Of a stretch of 64,000 nucleotides of DNA, positions 62,876-64,000 are shown one piece after another. Source of the stretch: Caulobacter sp. NIBR2454 (GTDB lineage Bacteria > Pseudomonadota > Alphaproteobacteria > Caulobacterales > Caulobacteraceae); the NCBI RefSeq assembly GCF_027474405.1, contig NZ_CP114871.1, positions 1,559,001-1,623,000 of the forward strand, in the 5' to 3' direction. Numbering within the stretch: position 1 is the stretch's first letter; each line of letters starts with the position of its first letter. The translations under genes and the position numbers were made by a program. The notes beneath the pieces are model-generated. The model was not told the DNA's origin, did not search any database, and worked only from the letters and a program-made list of their open reading frames with translations.

Positions 62876-64000
62876 ATGTCGGAGGCGCCGCGCGCGCCCG
62901 GCGAGTCGCGTCCCCGTGGGCCGTCTCTTCGCCGGAGGCCGCCGGGGGAGACGCCGGCTTACGCCGCGCTCGACCTTGGCACGAACAATTGCCGCCTGCT
63001 GGTGGCGACGCCCACCTCGGGCGGATTCCGGGTCGTTGAGGCCTATTCCCGCATCGTGCGTCTGGGCGAGGGGCTGACCGCGTCCGGTCGGCTCTCCGAC
63101 GCGGCCATGGAGCGGTCGATGGCCGCGCTCAAGGTCTGCGCCGAAAAAATCCGCCGCCGCCGCACCGTCCGGGTTCGCGCCATCGCGACCCAGGCCTGCC
63201 GCATGGCCGACAATGGCCAGGCCTTCGTCGATCGCGTGGCCGAAGAGACCGGTCTGCGCCTGCAGATCATCACCCCGCGCGAGGAAGCCCAGCTTTCCGT
63301 CGCCGGCTGCCTGAACCTGCTCGACCGCACCGCCGAGGCGGCCTTGGTGGTGGACGTGGGCGGCGGCTCGACCGAACTGTCCTGGGTTGATCTGCAAGGG
63401 GAGGGGCTCGACGCCCATCCGCGCCAGTTCGCCGCCTGGAAGCTGCCGATCAAGGCCTGGGTCTCGATACCCATCGGCGTGGTCACCCTGGCCGAGCGCT
63501 TCCCGGAGGGCGAGCAGTCGCAGGACGCGTGGTTCCGCGCCATGGTGGACGCGGTGAAGGAGCGGATCGCCGACTTCCCGCACGCCGAAGCCCTGCGTCC
63601 AGTGTTCGAGGCTGGCCGTGCACAACTGGTCGGCACCTCGGGAGCTATCACCAGCCTAGCCGGCTTGCACCTCGACCTGCCGCGCTATGACCGCAACCGA
63701 GTCGACGGCCTGTGGATGAAGCGATCGGACTGCGAGGCCGCGGCTGATCGATTGCTCGCCCTGACCGCCGCTCAGCGCGCGGAACAACCCTGCATCGGGC
63801 CTGACCGCGCCGACCTTGTCCTCGCCGGCGCAGCGATCCTGCAGGCCGTGCAGGAGCTGTGGCCGTGCGAGCGCGTGCGCGTCGCTGACCGCGGCCTGCG
63901 CGAAGGCATCCTCATGTCCCTCATGTCCGAACAGCAGCCGCGCCGGTCTCGCCGCCGTCGCCGCGGCGGACGCAACGCTTCTCCCCAGGCCGCCGAATGA
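62876..64000 (+). CDS. Ppx/GppA phosphatase family protein
   Basis: A 374-residue ASKHA-fold hydrolase for polyphosphate ends or pppGpp. It shows the N-terminal YAALDLGTNNCRLLVATP, a VRAIATQACRMADN block, IITPREEAQL, ALVVDVGGGSTELSWVD, and GTSGAITSLAGL. The C-terminal HD-type part of long GppA/Ppx enzymes is absent, and the end is a basic tail (RRSRRRRRGG), as seen in the short alphaproteobacterial form. The stop TGA is the last three bases of the window. Start at 62876 fits the family; a longer frame opens at 62765. In several alphaproteobacteria rlmE (ftsJ) follows; not visible here. Confidence 0.92.
   Translation: MSEAPRAPGESRPRGPSLRRRPPGETPAYAALDLGTNNCRLLVATPTSGGFRVVEAYSRIVRLGEGLTASGRLSDAAMERSMAALKVCAEKIRRRRTVRVRAIATQACRMADNGQAFVDRVAEETGLRLQIITPREEAQLSVAGCLNLLDRTAEAALVVDVGGGSTELSWVDLQGEGLDAHPRQFAAWKLPIKAWVSIPIGVVTLAERFPEGEQSQDAWFRAMVDAVKERIADFPHAEALRPVFEAGRAQLVGTSGAITSLAGLHLDLPRYDRNRVDGLWMKRSDCEAAADRLLALTAAQRAEQPCIGPDRADLVLAGAAILQAVQELWPCERVRVADRGLREGILMSLMSEQQPRRSRRRRRGGRNASPQAAE

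Overview
The window is high-GC alphaproteobacterial chromosome, most likely Caulobacter or a close relative in the Caulobacterales. Supporting signs are a tRNA-His of the alphaproteobacterial type (no G at -1, A73), a perfect CtrA box (TTAA-N7-TTAA) before a lytic transglycosylase, families largely confined to alphaproteobacteria (UPF0262, DUF2948, DUF2793), frequent TTG/GTG starts, and dispersed intergenic repeats of the kind common in Caulobacter. I made no database search; every family call rests on motifs and recognisable sequence.

Layout. 1-5.1 kb: two acyl-CoA dehydrogenases, msrB, two small stress/heme-type proteins, and the biotin-carrying propionyl-CoA carboxylase subunit (pccA). 5.1-17.4 kb: housekeeping genes (lipB, mgtE, isovaleryl-CoA dehydrogenase, rlmJ, topoisomerase IB), a membrane-tethered muramidase, a WYL regulator divergent from a small unknown gene, and two copies of a ~465-bp intergenic repeat in opposite orientation. 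17.4-25.1 kb: the two methylmalonyl-CoA mutase subunits, a nitronate monooxygenase, a phage/GTA-like DUF2793-endolysin pair, and three small unknown genes. 25.2-31.7 kb: tRNA-Thr, then the run murA-DUF2948-hisD-UPF0262-phosphatase-maf-RNase G-yacG, ending at tRNA-Phe. 32.1-34.1 kb: exbB-exbD-tonB with its terminator, then tRNA-His. 34.5-41.5 kb: an RND tripartite efflux operon divergent from its likely TetR repressor, with two palindromic operators between them. 41.6-46.8 kb: FAD amine oxidase, acyl-CoA dehydrogenase, orphan TonB, lytic transglycosylase, CoA transferase. 46.9-50.3 kb: a three-gene ATP-grasp / alpha-E / transglutaminase operon of unresolved function. 50.5-56.5 kb: tamA-tamB outer-membrane assembly. 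56.6-60.3 kb: M20 hydrolase-astA-astD (arginine catabolism). 60.3-64 kb: LytTR regulator divergent from an acyltransferase, hspQ, and a Ppx/GppA phosphatase ending at the last base.

How the genes work together. PccA and methylmalonyl-CoA mutase form the propionyl-CoA to succinyl-CoA route. It would accept propionyl-CoA from odd-chain fatty acids and branched-chain amino acids. The acyl-CoA dehydrogenases, including isovaleryl-CoA dehydrogenase, fit the same catabolic theme. ExbBD-TonB energises outer-membrane receptors, while TamAB and the efflux pump are further envelope machinery. Six convergent gene pairs share a four-base CTAG/CTAA stop overlap, so the gene packing is very tight. I see no CRISPR array, no transposase gene and no intact prophage.

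Candidates for less-described biology are the ATP-grasp/alpha-E/transglutaminase operon, the WYL regulator with its palindrome and divergent small gene, the long inverted repeat pair, the muramidase with a C-terminal membrane hairpin, the M20 hydrolase coupled to astAD, and two tiny reading frames coupled to downstream genes.
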